Assembly (NCBI GenBank): GCA_028023455.1
Contig: JAQFVV010000158.1
Location: 1-64,000, forward strand
From: Epiperipatus broadwayi
Lineage: Eukaryota; Onychophora; Udeonychophora; Euonychophora; Peripatidae
Length of the DNA stretch: 64,000 nucleotides
Direction: 5' to 3'
Below are positions 1 through 11,635 of the stretch, in pieces (within the stretch, counting starts at the first letter, position 1; each line of letters opens with the position of its first letter). Below the pieces are notes generated by a model. That model was not told where the DNA came from. It ran no database searches and saw only the letters and a program-made list of their open reading frames with translations. The position numbers and the translations under genes are program-made.

Positions 1-427
1 TTTAAATTTCTCAAATTTTTCAATGATTCAATACTCTATGTAACGGAAGCTGTGATTTAGTATTCTCTAGATATTGATCAATGATTGTTTTTACAATTTG
101 TAAATTAAATTAATTTGATTAGATTAAAAATTATTGCCGATTCAAAATGAAGTGTTTGAATCTTTTTGATGTGACAGCATAATCATTTTTAAGTATCTTT
201 TTCAAATATTATAGTATTTTCTACTGAATGGGATATTCTTTTAATGAGTTTATCTGATCATAAAATACAAAATGTTTTTATTGGATTATTTCTTATCAAT
301 ATGAAGTAAAATGATTTTTTAAAAAATAATATTTGTGTGTGTGATTGTGTGCATAAAACATAAGGAGTTTTCCATTTCTCCTAAAATTAGTTTTAGTGTG
401 TTTATATATATGTTTTTTTTTTTCCAG

Positions 428-501
428 TTACTGGCAATGCTAGTAGTGAAATATGGCTAAAATGTAGCACTAATGCAAATGAGACTCCATATGTGTTTGC
501 T
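428..501 (+). CDS. IGF2R: Receptor exon 1 in window: end of an MRH repeat
   Basis: A poly-T tract and ttttccag acceptor precede this 74-base exon and a gtaagt donor follows it. Two bases complete a codon begun upstream, then 24 codons read TGNASSEIWLKCSTN... to YVFA, ending in phase 0. The I-W-L-K-C piece matches the I-E-F-S-C strand in exon 4 of the next repeat. The distance from this Cys to the next one in exon 2 (15 residues) nearly equals that in the complete repeat (16). The other two frames have stops. The preceding exon, expected to carry the L-x-Y-x-x-G-x-x-C strand, lies upstream of the window. Confidence 0.75.
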
Positions 502-2560
502 GTAAGTAAAAATAACATTAACTGCAATAATTATTATGGTTTTATTTTAAGGGAAATTTATTTTATTTCTCTCAGGTGAATGTTGTGTATAGCAATTGAA
601 CTTAAAATAAATATTTTATGTTTTCAGCTAATATATTAATTCTCCAGTTATAATCGAAAATAGGGATGGCCAAGCTTGCTTAAAGAAAGAAAAAGATGTA
701 GTAAATTTTATATTCTGAGAACACTTTCCAGATGAGAACAAATATATATTTTTTATTACTATATGTATACTTATTTAAAAATTTTATACAATACATTTTT
801 GTAATAATGTCTACTCATTTATGTAGTTTTAATACCAAATAGTTTCAAAATCCTGATTTATTATTTTTTCAACAATAAATTAATGTACCAAGAATTCTGG
901 GAATATCTAAGAAAAACATGCAAACTCTTGCCACAACATTCATTTTTCAAGAGACATGGAAGCTATATCAGACTCTCTAATAAAGTTAACAAAGAACTTA
1001 AACACTAAATACCTAACCCTGTTTAATTCAATAATGTTAGTTCCATAACTCATCTAATATTGTAATTGTTTATTATCCATATTTGTAATATATCACCCAT
1101 ATTAATTAGTTTAATAAATGTTTTGAGAACTTGAATTTCATTAACATTAAATAAAATTGTCACAAGAAAAAAGGTAAAATTAATTAAAAATTTGAAATTT
1201 TTTCATTTGCTTTTTATATTGATTATAATACAAAAAGCTCAGCCAACATTTTTGCTTAAGATGCACATTATATATTAAAGAGCAGCAGATAACTTGCAAG
1301 CTACAGTTTGTACATTCTTACTCCAAAGAATGTTACTAACTATAATCTCCTTGATTAAAATTTATATTGTGATTGTCAAATAGATATAGTTCTACTATTT
1401 GGAGTTGGTTTGTTTAAAAAAAATTTAATCAGCAACAAAGAAAATTTCTGCACTAGAATTACAAAACAGCTGAAGCAGTTGGCCCCATTAATATGAAGAA
1501 TAAAAACTTGAAGACTATGAAAGATCTTCTATTAGTAAGTCAGTATTATTATCCACTTAAATCTGATCACTAGTATTTATGAGCTAAAGAAAAGAAATCC
1601 TTATAGTAATTGTAAAATAGTCTGTAAAAGTTTCCAAATTTCAACAGCTTATTGAAAAACCTACAGAAGACTAATAAGAAAATGTTAAAAATGAGTAAAA
1701 TATGCAATACAGTAGGAGACCAGAGAACTACTTCTAATTTAAAAAGACAACTAAAAATCAAAATCTTGAGATATTACTTGCAATTGAGATATATTTAAGA
1801 GAATGAAAAAAAATATTTTTTTTTTTTTTTGGGGGGGATATGTCTGCAGGAGATAAGCAGAATAAAGAATGAAAAATGTGGTAGGAATATAGGTTGCATG
1901 TGAAAAAAAAATTAAGTTCAATGTGAGAAACATTTGTGGCTTGAGATAAAATTAGGAAATCAGATTGGATAGTAGCTGAGTATAGTTACATGAAATGATC
2001 AAGTAGTAATGGATTGAAATTGCATATATGAATGTTTTATTATGGATATGTAAAATTTCAAGATAAAGAAGAAAATAATCATTGTTATTGATATATTTTT
2101 ATCAGAGAATTATATGGTAGACTGTCTACCTTTTCTATAAATAATTTGAGTTATGCAGTAGGTTATGTATTAATGGATAAAGAGGAAATTATAAAGTATA
2201 GACAGAGTTTTTGTTAAAGGAAAGGAAGCATCTAATAGCTATCTTTTTTTTCTTAAATGCTTTTATTGATGTTGGAAAATTGTTAGCTTTTGATCTTTTT
2301 CATGTTAAAATGAAATTTTAAAATTGAGGTTTCATATATTTAAATTTAATAGAGTTGCTTGAAAATTGGTATATAACTATGTTTTACCAGCCTGATCTAT
2401 TTGAAACATTTAAATTTTCAGTATATAAACTAGTTTCATTACAGTTAACAATTATTCTTAAAACTTTGATTTGTTTTAAATTTTGTCTACAAAGGGCAGT
2501 ATAATTTTTTTCTTTTAATTTAATAACATTTTAAACCATTTTAAACCATTTTAAACTTTT
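502..2560. other. Intron 1, left part: no gene seen
   Basis: AT-rich intron sequence downstream of the gtaagt donor at 502. Only short, low-complexity open frames occur. A homopolymer pair (T-run then G-run, about 1817-1838) interrupts it. At 2526-2556 the 11-base motif ttttaaaccat and close variants repeat about three times just before the palindromic element. Confidence 0.6.
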
Positions 2561-2566
2561 AATGGG

Positions 2567-2886
2567 TATATTATATTTAGTATGTATACATGTATAATAA
2601 ATCAATAAGTAAGTTTTTTTTAAAAATTGTTTAATAGTTTTTATTTTTATTTTAAAACAATTGTTTAAAAAAAAGCTAAACTAAAAAAACTCATTATTTA
2701 AAACTATTGCAGAAGAGTTAAAGAAAACTTGTGATAATTATTTAAAACAATGATCATGAATTTTCTTCTTTAGTATTTTTTAAACAAATGTTTTAAAATA
2801 AAAACTTTAAACAATTTTAAATAAAACTTAATTATTGATTTATTATTCACTTATAATTATGTATAAATACTAAATATAATATATAT
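2567..2886. mobile_element. Palindromic (fold-back/MITE-like) element
   Basis: The segment 2567-2690 reads, with small gaps, as the reverse complement of about 2765-2886. Both arms begin with a TATATTATATTTAGTAT-type end and continue through matching blocks such as aataaatcaat and attttaaaac. A spacer of about 75 bases separates them. Long near-terminal inverted arms with no coding capacity are typical of MITEs or fold-back elements. A TA target duplication is possible but cannot be told from the AT-rich flank. Confidence 0.65.
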
Positions 2887-3113
2887 CTTAAGAGAATATA
2901 TATTAAATTAGTGCAGAAATATCTAATGATTTATTTAAAGTAATATTCTTTATTGAAACCAATGAAATTTACATAATTACTAAGGTTATATTAAGTTTCT
3001 CTAACAACATTTCTTCAACTACTGTCATAATACTTGGAGTATTTTCCTCAGTGATGTACATGTCGTCTTTCTTTACCTTACTAATACATACTTAGACTGG
3101 AAATGATGTTCAC

Positions 3114-3956
3114 CTACCATATTTCACATGTGGATGGAGCAGATCCTCCCCACACTGATTCTGTAGCATTCTTTGGCCAATATTTTAAACCTAGGTTAAA
3201 GTAATCACTCCAATATCTCTCCAGCTTTCTCAGCCAGTTGAATTTTTTATTGTCAAATACTAAAGAACATCTAATTAGCCATATTGTTTTTAATGCATGG
3301 ATTATAACCATTGCATTATGTGGATTGAACTTAATCACATATTTTTTTAACAGATCCTTTAGGTCTATTATTGGCATATGAAAGACTTGTGATCTCATAT
3401 CCCTGAATGCCTGGCATTCCTCAAACAGGGGCATAAATGTTTCTTTTCTCTTCTTACAAAACATACACACATCATCCAACCCCATTCCCAGCCTTTTATT
3501 AAGGTAGGAGGTAGTTGGCAGGATTCCATTTATCAGCTTAAAAATAAACTTCATGGATGATTGAGGCATATATATCGAGTGGAATTTTTTAAGAACACTT
3601 TTCAGTGAACACCCCAACCACGCATTCTCATTTTGATAATCTCCTTTTGTTAAATTTTTATATTTTATTCCATCTAGACTTTGGACATTTAGATCATCTT
3701 GTAAATCTTTGTATGTTATAAACATATCAGCAAGATGTGATCTTCTCTCAGCTCCCATTTCATTGTAAATTCTTATATCTCCCGTTGGGGGACTAAAGTA
3801 CTGATCCTTCATTACGTTCAAATATGCCCTGGCAATAATAAAATTAACATAAGCTTTTGGGTTGATTAAGTTAAGCCCACCTTTATCTATTGGTTGCTGG
3901 AGTACAGAGGTTGAGAGGAGGCTAGATTTATCCCCCCATATGAACTTCTTTGCCAT
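3114..3956 (-). pseudogene. LINE ORF2 C-terminal region
   Basis: A 280-residue frame. It opens with AKKFIWGD and a QQPIDKGGLNLINP block (about residues 20-34), the conserved post-thumb segment of L1-like ORF2 proteins. Near residue 165-180 is a cysteine cluster, C-M-F-C followed by F-E-E-C, corresponding to the C-terminal zinc-knuckle-like motif, and near 228 an I-W-L-I-R block. The N-terminal Met is only the first ATG after the frame break, not a true start. The frame ends naturally in a stop near 3114. Confidence 0.75.
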
Positions 3957-4187
3957 CTATATAATCTTTAGGATCGTTTGTAAAGTTTCAACCAAGGTCC
4001 ATAATAACTAAGTACTCCTATTGCAATTGCATTGAAAATCTTGGTTCTAGTCACTTCATAGAGTTTAAAATATGAAAAACTATTAATTATTTCTTTTATT
4101 TTTTTTTTTTTACGAGTTGATTTAACTGACAATTCATTTTAGTTTTGGATAAGTAAAGGGGGGGGGCAAGAAATGACTTAGGCTGAG

Positions 4188-5039
4188 CTAAAACTCATTT
4201 GGAATTCTTTTCCCTGTTGCCAATTGCCAAGCTGCTGACTTAGCAAACTGTACTACTGTTCCTGTAGCCTGTTGGGATTTTCTAACCTCATTTATAACTA
4301 TATCAATATTATAGCTCTTTTCGAAAATTATTATTATGTCATCTATAAAGGCCGTTACTTTTATTGAAACTCCCAAATAGGACAGGTAGATTCCGTTAAT
4401 TATTTTTGCTATTTCCTTTACCATAGGGTCCACATAAATAGCAAATAGGAGTGCTGCCAACGGAGATCCCTGTGGGATACCTTTACTAGAGATAAAGAAC
4501 TCCGACCTCCTCATAAAGTTTTTATAAGAAATTTTATTATTAGTAATATAATTAATTATTGCATTTATTAAATATTGATCATCTTTTATCAGCCCATTTA
4601 GAGCATTAAATAGATAAGCCCAGTCAACCAAGTCAAAGGCAGATTTAAAGTCAATTTTCAATGCAAAGTACTGAGTCAGATTCAAGGCCTTGGCATACTT
4701 GATAGCTTCTTGTATTTTAAGAACTGCATTTATCACTCTCTTACCTTTCACAGCATGATGTGCTGTTGAAATGTTATCACTGACACTTTTAAACAATTTT
4801 CTTTGTAGGATTCTAGCCAGTATTTTAGAATCTATATCCTCAATCAATATATTTCTTAGGTCTTCAAATTTAGGTATTAATGTGTTCCTTTCTTTTTTAA
4901 TACTAAAGATTACTCTTTTATTTATGCTTGGCCATTCAAATCTTTGCGAGTACATCTGATTAAAATATTTTAACATAGGCCCTATCATAAGATAAGTGAT
5001 TTGTTTATAAACTGATGCTGGGATCGCATCATTAGCCAC
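4188..5039 (-). pseudogene. LINE reverse transcriptase domain
   Basis: A 283-residue frame with reverse transcriptase motifs in order: motif A KIDFKSAFDLVDW, motif B GIPQGSPLAALLF, motif C AFIDDIIIIF, with FIDD in place of the usual F/YADD. It would copy element RNA at a nicked chromosomal target. It stops short of the thumb and is separated from the C-terminal frame by about 230 bases of non-open sequence, so the copy cannot make a full protein. Upstream of 5039 there is AT-rich sequence and a TA microsatellite rather than endonuclease. Confidence 0.8.
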
Positions 5040-5097
5040 ATGCTAAATATGATATATACATAGGGATATACATTTTAACTTATAGCAGAAATATCTA

Positions 5098-5100
<3 letters not shown>

Positions 5101-5136
<36 letters not shown>
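5101..5136. repeat. (AT)n microsatellite
   Basis: Eighteen uninterrupted AT units directly upstream (5' side) of the truncated LINE. Confidence 0.95.
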
Positions 5137-5138
<2 letters not shown>

Positions 5139-5311
5139 ATTTCAAGTGTCCATTGAATTTTACATTTTCATATGCTATGCCAATACTAAAAACATAAAAG
5201 TAATAGAGATAAAATATATATATATATATTAAATGCTTTTATTGTCTGTGCGCTAAAAAGAAATAAAATATTTGTTTTTTCAACCACAATTGTAGTTTTT
5301 AAATTTAAGCT

Positions 5312-5366
5312 CCAGAAATTAATTAAGTCAATCCCTATAATAAGGATTGACTTAATTAATTTCTGG
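5312..5366. repeat. Perfect 23-bp inverted repeat with 9-base loop
   Basis: The 23-base arm starting ccagaaattaattaagtc is followed by the loop ctataataa and then by its exact reverse complement. A 23-bp perfect stem stands out even in AT-rich sequence and contains mixed-base stretches (ccagaa, gtcaatcc). It could be the centre of a small fold-back element or a recent palindromic insertion. Confidence 0.9.
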
Positions 5367-5449
5367 GTCCTCATATTTTTATTTCAAGTCAAATCTAGAA
5401 ACTCCAATTGTGATTGAATAAACAATTAATATAAATAAAAAATTTTACT

Positions 5450-6300
5450 TTAATAGTAGAAATAGCTAAAAACTGAATAATAAAGGTAATATAGCAAGAT
5501 GGAATAAGGTAAGAATTGCTCTTATGAAGTAGAAAAGATGGAAATTATGTGTTTGAAAAAAATGTCCATAAAATTAAATATAATAGAAAATTAAGAATTA
5601 TCAAAACTGTAATGGAAAGGAAGGAAGCATGTTAAAGAATATAAATAAAGTATAAAACAAAATGAAAATATTAGGATTAAATAGAGAACTTATTTAAATA
5701 AAAGAAAATTGGCTAAGCTAAATAATAAAGAATGAGACTAAATATTAAATTACTGATGGACATTATTAAAAAATGGAAAAAGAAATATATTTAAAATATG
5801 TCCCAATGAAAAGAGAAATTATATTATTTAATAATGAGTTAACAAAATTTAGCTATAAAGAATTATTTAATAAATTTTAAATATAATTAAACATCAGAGA
5901 AAATGAGATAGAAATTATAGAAATATATAATAGAAGAAACATTAAATTTGCAGAGAATGAATTGACCAGAACACTAAAAAATTAAAAAAAAAAGTCAAAG
6001 GCAAATAGGTATGAATGGCAATGGAAAAGATGTTTAACTTAGAATTAAGATTAAAGCAGTGTTACTGGAATATTTTAATATAGGGGGGAAATGTTTTCAG
6101 ATTGGTGACAAGAATACAAGGAATGAGATTAGAAGAGAATAAGACAGTGAGAGAGAAATTAGAGAGTTTAGACCTGATAGGCATAAGAATGATAATTTGT
6201 TTATAATTATACAATTGGGAGAAATGAATAGGAAAGTGTGCAAACATTTATATATTGTTTTGTAGATAGAATATAGGCTTATGATTGAGTCATTGTAAAT
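5450..6300. other. Strongly purine-rich, C-poor plus strand; no gene seen
   Basis: The plus strand is dominated by A and G with very few C. Its plus-strand frames are lysine-, glutamate- and asparagine-rich but full of stops. This may be a decayed coding sequence of an AT-rich retroelement leading into the possible reverse-transcriptase remnant that follows, but no domain can be named here. Confidence 0.35.
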
Positions 6301-6319
6301 ATATTATGGACGGTTTTGT

Positions 6320-6560
6320 TAAATAAACGGTTTAAATATTAATGGATCTGATTAGTAATTTATATGAAAATGCCTACTATACTTATCAATTAAAAAATGT
6401 AGAGATCAGAATTATTTAGAACTGGGTTAAGACAAATTATTTTTTGTCTCCTATATTGTTTTTTTATTAAATTTATGAAAAATGGAGTTTACAATTAAAG
6501 AATTAGAGAGATGTGTTAAAATATCATTAATAGATAACAAAGTATTGTATTTGTTTTACG
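6320..6560 (+). pseudogene. Possible relic of a non-LTR reverse transcriptase
   Basis: Around 6411-6480 a plus-strand frame reads T-G-L-R-Q followed by a hydrophobic L-L-Y-C-F segment, and an overlapping frame gives L-S-P-I-L-F. Together they resemble motif B (GxRQGxxLSPxLF) of a LINE reverse transcriptase split by an indel. No intact motif A or C was found. Treat as weak. Confidence 0.3.
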
Positions 6561-6704
6561 AGTTTTTACTTTGTCGATATATTTGTGTGTGTGTGTGTGG
6601 GCACAAAATAGAAAACTAAATAATTTTGGAAAAATCATACAAGGATAGATATGGGAATATATATATAACTGAATTGCACATAATTCTAGACACACAACTA
6701 TTGG

Positions 6705-7350
6705 AGATTAATCAATAATGAATAATATTATTTTAGTGCACTACATCACTCTCGTACAAGATAGGGATGATTTCTCTCTGCTTTTAACACCTTGTGGAGG
6801 GATATAATCGTAAATGTATAATCAAAGACATATGAAAAAGATCTATGATCCCCCAAGATGCACATTTCATCTTAAAGCAGCACTCATCACTTGGCTCAGA
6901 TTACAATCTCTTACACATCTTTATCAATGTTCATAGGTAGTAGGTAGGTGGGGTGGAGGGAGGGAGGGAGTAGTAGGTAAGGGAGGGAGGGGGTAGGTAG
7001 GTGGGTTGGTTGATAAGTAGATAGCAAGCAAATTACTACAGATTAATTGATGTGTCAAATGTGCTGCCCTCACAACTTTGTCACAGATCACTTACTGAAA
7101 CTATATTAATAATTTTTATTAATCATTCATTATACTAGAGATTATCCAATAATAAATAATATTTCCATAGTATAATTTTCACTAAACCACTCGGGCAAGA
7201 TAGGGATTGGTTTCTATTACTTTTAACAATGTGTAAAGGGATGCAATCATAAACATATAACCAAAGATGTGATTTTGTGTTAAACCAGCATGCAACAGTT
7301 GGCCCAGTCCACAATCTCTTACACAAATTCGATGTTCAGTATATATATAT
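6705..7350 (+). repeat. Two direct copies of an about 310-bp interspersed repeat
   Basis: Copies at 6705-6933 and 7020-7350 share a string of landmarks in the same order: caataatgaataat, caagatagggat, ttttaaca, gggat-aat-cataaa, a GGCCCAGT/GGCTCAGA-like block and caatctcttacaca. The second copy also has an extra 5' part with aaatgtgctg and cctcacaactttg. Relatives occur at 8507-9240. The repeat has no coding potential and is probably a small non-autonomous transposon. Confidence 0.65.
6935..7010 (+). repeat. G-rich simple repeat (gtagg/gggag)
   Basis: A run of GTAGG and GGGAG units with at least six G-tracts of three or more within about 76 bases, sandwiched between the two 310-bp repeat copies. 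It is compositionally foreign to the surrounding AT-rich sequence and could form a G-quadruplex on the plus strand. Confidence 0.85.
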
Positions 7351-8506
7351 TTGTAATCTTTTGATCAGTTATCCATGGTAAGAATGGCATATAAAATGTA
7401 AATTATAGTTCCAAAATTTCAAATTGAGATAATAGTAATGCTATAATCTTGGGTATAACAGTAATAAGTGACTTGATATATAAAGAGCCATATGAAAAAT
7501 ACTATTAACATTACAAAAGGGAGAGCATATAATAGAAATCAGTAGTATATTGATAGTCACTTTCTAATTTTGGGAATTTAAGTTGAAATTTATGTTATAT
7601 CATAAATTTAAAATTATTATATTATTTCCGAGTACAAGTTACTAACCAAATATATTTTAAAGTTTGTAATTCTGAAGCAGTTAATTACAGTGGGTGAATG
7701 CTAACTAATTAAGAGATGTATTTCATTGAAGTAGACTTGGAGATAATAATGGTGTGATGAAGCTTTGAATATAAGAAAATAAGTATTCTGTAGTAATTGT
7801 TGTTAACATAAGTATGAGAATAAATCTTAGGAGAAGTAGATTAAATTATTTAAGGGAAGGTAATGAGTAGATAATGAGTGTTAATTTCCATATCTTCTTA
7901 TTATAGTTAGATTAAGTTTCCAATAGAAGGTTAATCAAGATTTATCATGGTAAGTATCTTTTTATTAAATGGTTGGATCCCAGTAAAATCCCTCTTGTGA
8001 TTCAATTATTTAATGATCAATCTAATTGTTATATTATATTTAGAATAGAATACTTATGATTCCTGAGATAGCCATAGGATAGCATCAATTATTTTAAGTT
8101 AATGTAATTTAGAAAATATATTCTCTTATTTTTAGGATTCTTAAATTGTAGAAATGTAGTTATTTCATTATTTAAATGAAATGACATGTTAGTCATTGCT
8201 TGTTGTAGGAGTTTTACTAATGATTATAATAGGATGGTAGTAGGAGAATTGTCACAATAGCATTGCCATTGTGGATTGTATTTTATATATTTCTCAATGT
8301 TAAAACCACTCTCTTGTAATCATCCCTAAAGTCTATCTTATGTTTTAATATTTAGCAAGTTTCAAGCCCCATAAAGAGTCTTATACTTTATTATTGTTAT
8401 ACTTGATGGTTTATTATTGAACTAGTATAGCAAAGGGTAAATAAAGAAGATAGGGTAAGGTAGAGAGGTGTGTTGGAAGAACAAGGAAGGGAAGGTTACA
8501 ATATAT
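7351..8506. other. Intron 1, no gene or repeat recognised
   Basis: AT-rich sequence with no supported coding frame. Toward 8440-8500 it becomes purine-rich (gggtaagg, gagagg, aaggaaggg), mirroring the G-rich spacer next to the 310-bp repeats upstream. Confidence 0.5.
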
Positions 8507-9240
8507 AATAGATAGCAAATTACTACAATTTAATTGACAAGTGTCAAATGTGCTGTCCTCACAACTTTGATGCAAATCATTTAATGAAAGTATATCAATA
8601 ATTCTTATTAGTCATTCATTAGATCAGAGATTACCCAATAATGAATAATATTTCCATAGTATAAGAGATCATGGTCTGTGCCAACTGATGAGTGCTATTT
8701 CAGCACAAAATGTGCATTTTGGGGATCATAGATCTTTTTCATATTATTGATCATATGTTTATAATTATATCCCTCCACAAGGTGTTACAAGTGACAGAAA
8801 CCAGGTCCTATCTTGTGTACAAGTCATGTAGTGAAAATTACACTTCAGAAATATTCATTATTGGATAATCTCTAGTCTAATGAATGACTAATAAAAATTA
8901 TTAATAGCCTTTCATTAAGTGATTTGTGTCAAACTTGTGAGGAAAGCACATTTGATACTTGTCAATTAAACTGTAATAATTTTGCTGTCTATATATATTG
9001 AAAATTGATAAAGATATGTGTAAGAGATTGTGGTCTGGGCCAGTTAACAGAAAATGGACATTTTGGGGTTTCATAGATTTTTTTTCACGTCTTTGGTCTT
9101 ATATTACATCCTTCCATGAGGTGTTAAAAGCAAATAAAAACCAATCACTACCTTACACAAGTGTGATGTGATAATTAAGCTACAAAAATATTATACAACT
9201 ATTGATTGTTTATTGTCATTTAATCATTCACGCAGAAGTT
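8507..9240 (-). repeat. Further copies of the 310-bp repeat, in head-to-head arrangement
   Basis: At 8507-8665 lies a direct partial copy (gatagcaaattactac to ttccatagtata). It abuts an inverted copy at about 8666-9010, which starts agagatcatggtctg and runs through the reverse complement of the landmarks seen at 6705-7350. A second inverted partial copy covers about 9015-9240. The head-to-head join makes a large imperfect palindrome. Confidence 0.65.
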
Positions 9241-9735
9241 TGCATTTGCAGATGGTTAATGAACCTATTAATTCTTTTCATTAAGCCTTATCTACATAAA
9301 AATAGCTTGGAGTTAAATATATACAATAATGTGACCTGTAAATTGTTGAATGTAGTGCATAGTAACTGACAAAACTTGATTGATTTTTATAATATCTCTG
9401 TAAAAAATTGTGGTTATGTAATTTAAAATTTTTGAATTTAGTGGGAACAATAACCATCCTTGATGTAGTGCTCTTTATTACACACTATGCACTGTTATTT
9501 GACATTAATTAGTTTTTTTTAATTAATAACTAGTACATGACAAAGTGCTGATTAATTTTTACAATAATCATTATTAGAAAGTGCCTTTCTTGAATGTAGT
9601 AAATGGCAATATGAACAACCATTATTTGTTGTAGCATTACTTAGTATTTACAATAGATAGTATTAAGGAATACTTGCCTAAAGGTTTTTGATAATGGTAT
9701 TTCAGTAGAAATTATGTGCTGGACTATATCCATTA
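9241..9735. other. Intron 1, no gene recognised
   Basis: AT-rich spacer between the repeat cluster and the RTE fragment; no supported coding frame. Confidence 0.5.
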
Positions 9736-11030
9736 TTTTCATTCATTATCATTTTCAGTCATTATCAAATCCACTGTGAGATGCAGACTTCTCCGAGTTC
9801 AATCCATCTTCTCTAATCTCCAGCCTCTTCTCCACATTCCAGCACAATTCCTTATTTCATCCATCCATCTCATATGTGGTCTTTTTCTAGATCTTTTACA
9901 ATCTCTTGGAATCCAGTGTACAAATTCAACTGTCCATCTATTATTATTTCTTCTAGTAGTATGTTCAGCCCAGCTCACTTTAGTCTTTTAATTTTTTCAA
10001 TGATGTCAGTAACACTTGTTTATACTTTCACTCATGTATTTTGCTTTCAATATCTTCTTGTTACTCCTAACATACATTTCTCTATACTTTGTTGAGTGAT
10101 ATGAAGTTTCTGTATTGCTCTTTTGTTAAGTGTTCAAGTTTCAGATGCATAAGTAAAAACTGGTAACACATTTATTAAAAACTTACCCTTTCAAACACAG
10201 ACATATTTCCTTTTAATATTAAATTATTTCTGCCAAAAGCACTCCAACCAAGTTTAATTCTATGATTAACTTCATCCTTATGTTTCCATCTGTAGTAATT
10301 ATTTGATCAAAGTATTTGTAGTTGTTAACTTATCGAATTTATTATTATTAATCTTTATTTTCTTCTTTTGAGAAAATCCATTTAACATTTCTTTAGTCTT
10401 TTTAACATTTACCTTTAGCCCTACTTTCTTACTTTTCATCTGATAATTTTTGAAACATTTCTTGAAACTTTAAAGCATTATTTGTAAAAATAACTCTATC
10501 TTCTGCAAAACTAAATGACTTAAATAATTTCCATTTACTTTTATTCTCTTAGCTTCCCATTATAATCTACAATATACTTATTACAAAACTGCTGTAAAAA
10601 ATTTTGGAGATATGTAGTCACCCTATCATATACAGTGTTCTCAATGTAAATCTTGAGTATCATTATGTAATCTAATTGTTGTTGCATTTTTGAAATATTC
10701 TTTAGAATATGACAATATACTGATGATCCAATGCTTTAATCACTGAAGAAATGCTTATAGAATCAAATGTCTTTTCATAATCTATAAATCCAAAGCTTAA
10801 TGGTAACTTCTATTCATTGGTCCTTTATAATTTCTTTCAATACTTGGATATGATCCATTGTACAAAAATCACTTTTCTGTTCAGTTTTTTTTTTTTTTTT
10901 TTTGTGGTTGTTAAAATCCAAAGTTCCTGCAGATTAGTTGTAATTATCTTGGTTAAAATTTTTATATAAAACTGATAAAAGACTGATAAGTCTGTAATTT
11001 CTAATATATTCTTAACTAACATTACATAAC
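9736..11030 (-). mobile_element. RTE-type LINE fragment, copy 1 (most decayed)
   Basis: Read on the minus strand, this matches the other three RTE copies from the fingers of the reverse transcriptase (about 11020, frame reading KILTKIITTNLQ) to the 3' end (about 9740). Landmarks such as the TTTGGCAGAAATAA block and the terminal cattatcattttcagtcatt are shared, but all frames are interrupted. A T-run of 18 at about 10885-10903 sits inside it. The copy is 5'-truncated and antisense to the host gene. It is clearly older than copies 2 to 4 because its differences include many indels. Confidence 0.8.
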
Positions 11031-11187
11031 GAATGTCTTTAGAAAAATGTAAAACTTTATTTATACTTTCCAATTGCATTTAATTATTAGTAATAGTACA
11101 CAGATTAATATATAACAATATTTTCTCCAGGTGTTTACCATTAAATTCTTGAGGATTGAATTTTAAGGTAACACTATAACCAATTTA

Positions 11188-11452
11188 GCCTTTGGCAGAA
11201 TAGCTCAAATGATTAGAGCATTACCTAAAAATTCAATATTCAAGAATCTAAAAGTCTAGGTTCAGTTCCTATGCTAGTACTGTCACTGGTCAGGTCAGCA
11301 ATACCTGAAGAAGAGAGAAGAAGAATATCTCTCAAACCATTGTGTTATATTCTAACTTGTATGTTATTACTAACATTTAAATATAGGAAAATTTTAATTA
11401 ACATTTAAAATTTTGTTCAATGTTCAGTGTTATATGATGGAAATAGTCCAAC
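11188..11452 (+). mobile_element. tRNA-derived SINE, copy 1
   Basis: Begins gcctttggcag, has an A-box-like TAGCTCAAATGATTAGAGC and about 50 bases later a B-box-like GGTTCAGTTCC, then an unrelated body with atgctagtactgtcactggt and a tail sharing ggaaatagtcca with the second copy. This head-body layout is that of an RNA polymerase III-transcribed SINE mobilised by a LINE. It lies about 180 bases upstream of receptor exon 2. Confidence 0.75.
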
Positions 11453-11635
11453 ACATAAGTTTTAAACATTATATTGCTTTAATCATTAGAGTTTTTGTTT
11501 TATGAAGTATAAGTTTTTAGAAATCAAACTTTGACCATGTACTTTGTAAATGCCCTTTATATTCAATTATTTACTGATGTTTCTAGATTGATTGCTTACA
11601 AAGTGCCAGTGTTGTTGTTTTTTATATATTTTCAG

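Larger units (their letters stand above)
3060..5045 (-). mobile_element. Non-LTR retrotransposon (L1/Tx1-like), truncated and broken
   Basis: Two minus-strand open frames, 5039-4188 and 3956-3114, are consecutive parts of one LINE ORF2: the reverse transcriptase fingers/palm first, then the C-terminal region. About 230 bases between them (3957-4187), containing a G-run and T-runs, have lost the reading frame. No apurinic endonuclease is visible upstream, so the copy is 5'-truncated. Clade assignment rests on the F-I-W-G...QQPIDKGGL block and the terminal cysteine cluster, which resemble L1/Tx1 ORF2 C-termini. It lies antisense to the host gene. Confidence 0.8.

Noticed and set aside
9716-10095. 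Plus-strand hydrophobic frames here and at 57365 and 62695
   Set aside because: They are antisense shadows of the RTE C-terminal coding region; the same shadow recurs at each copy.
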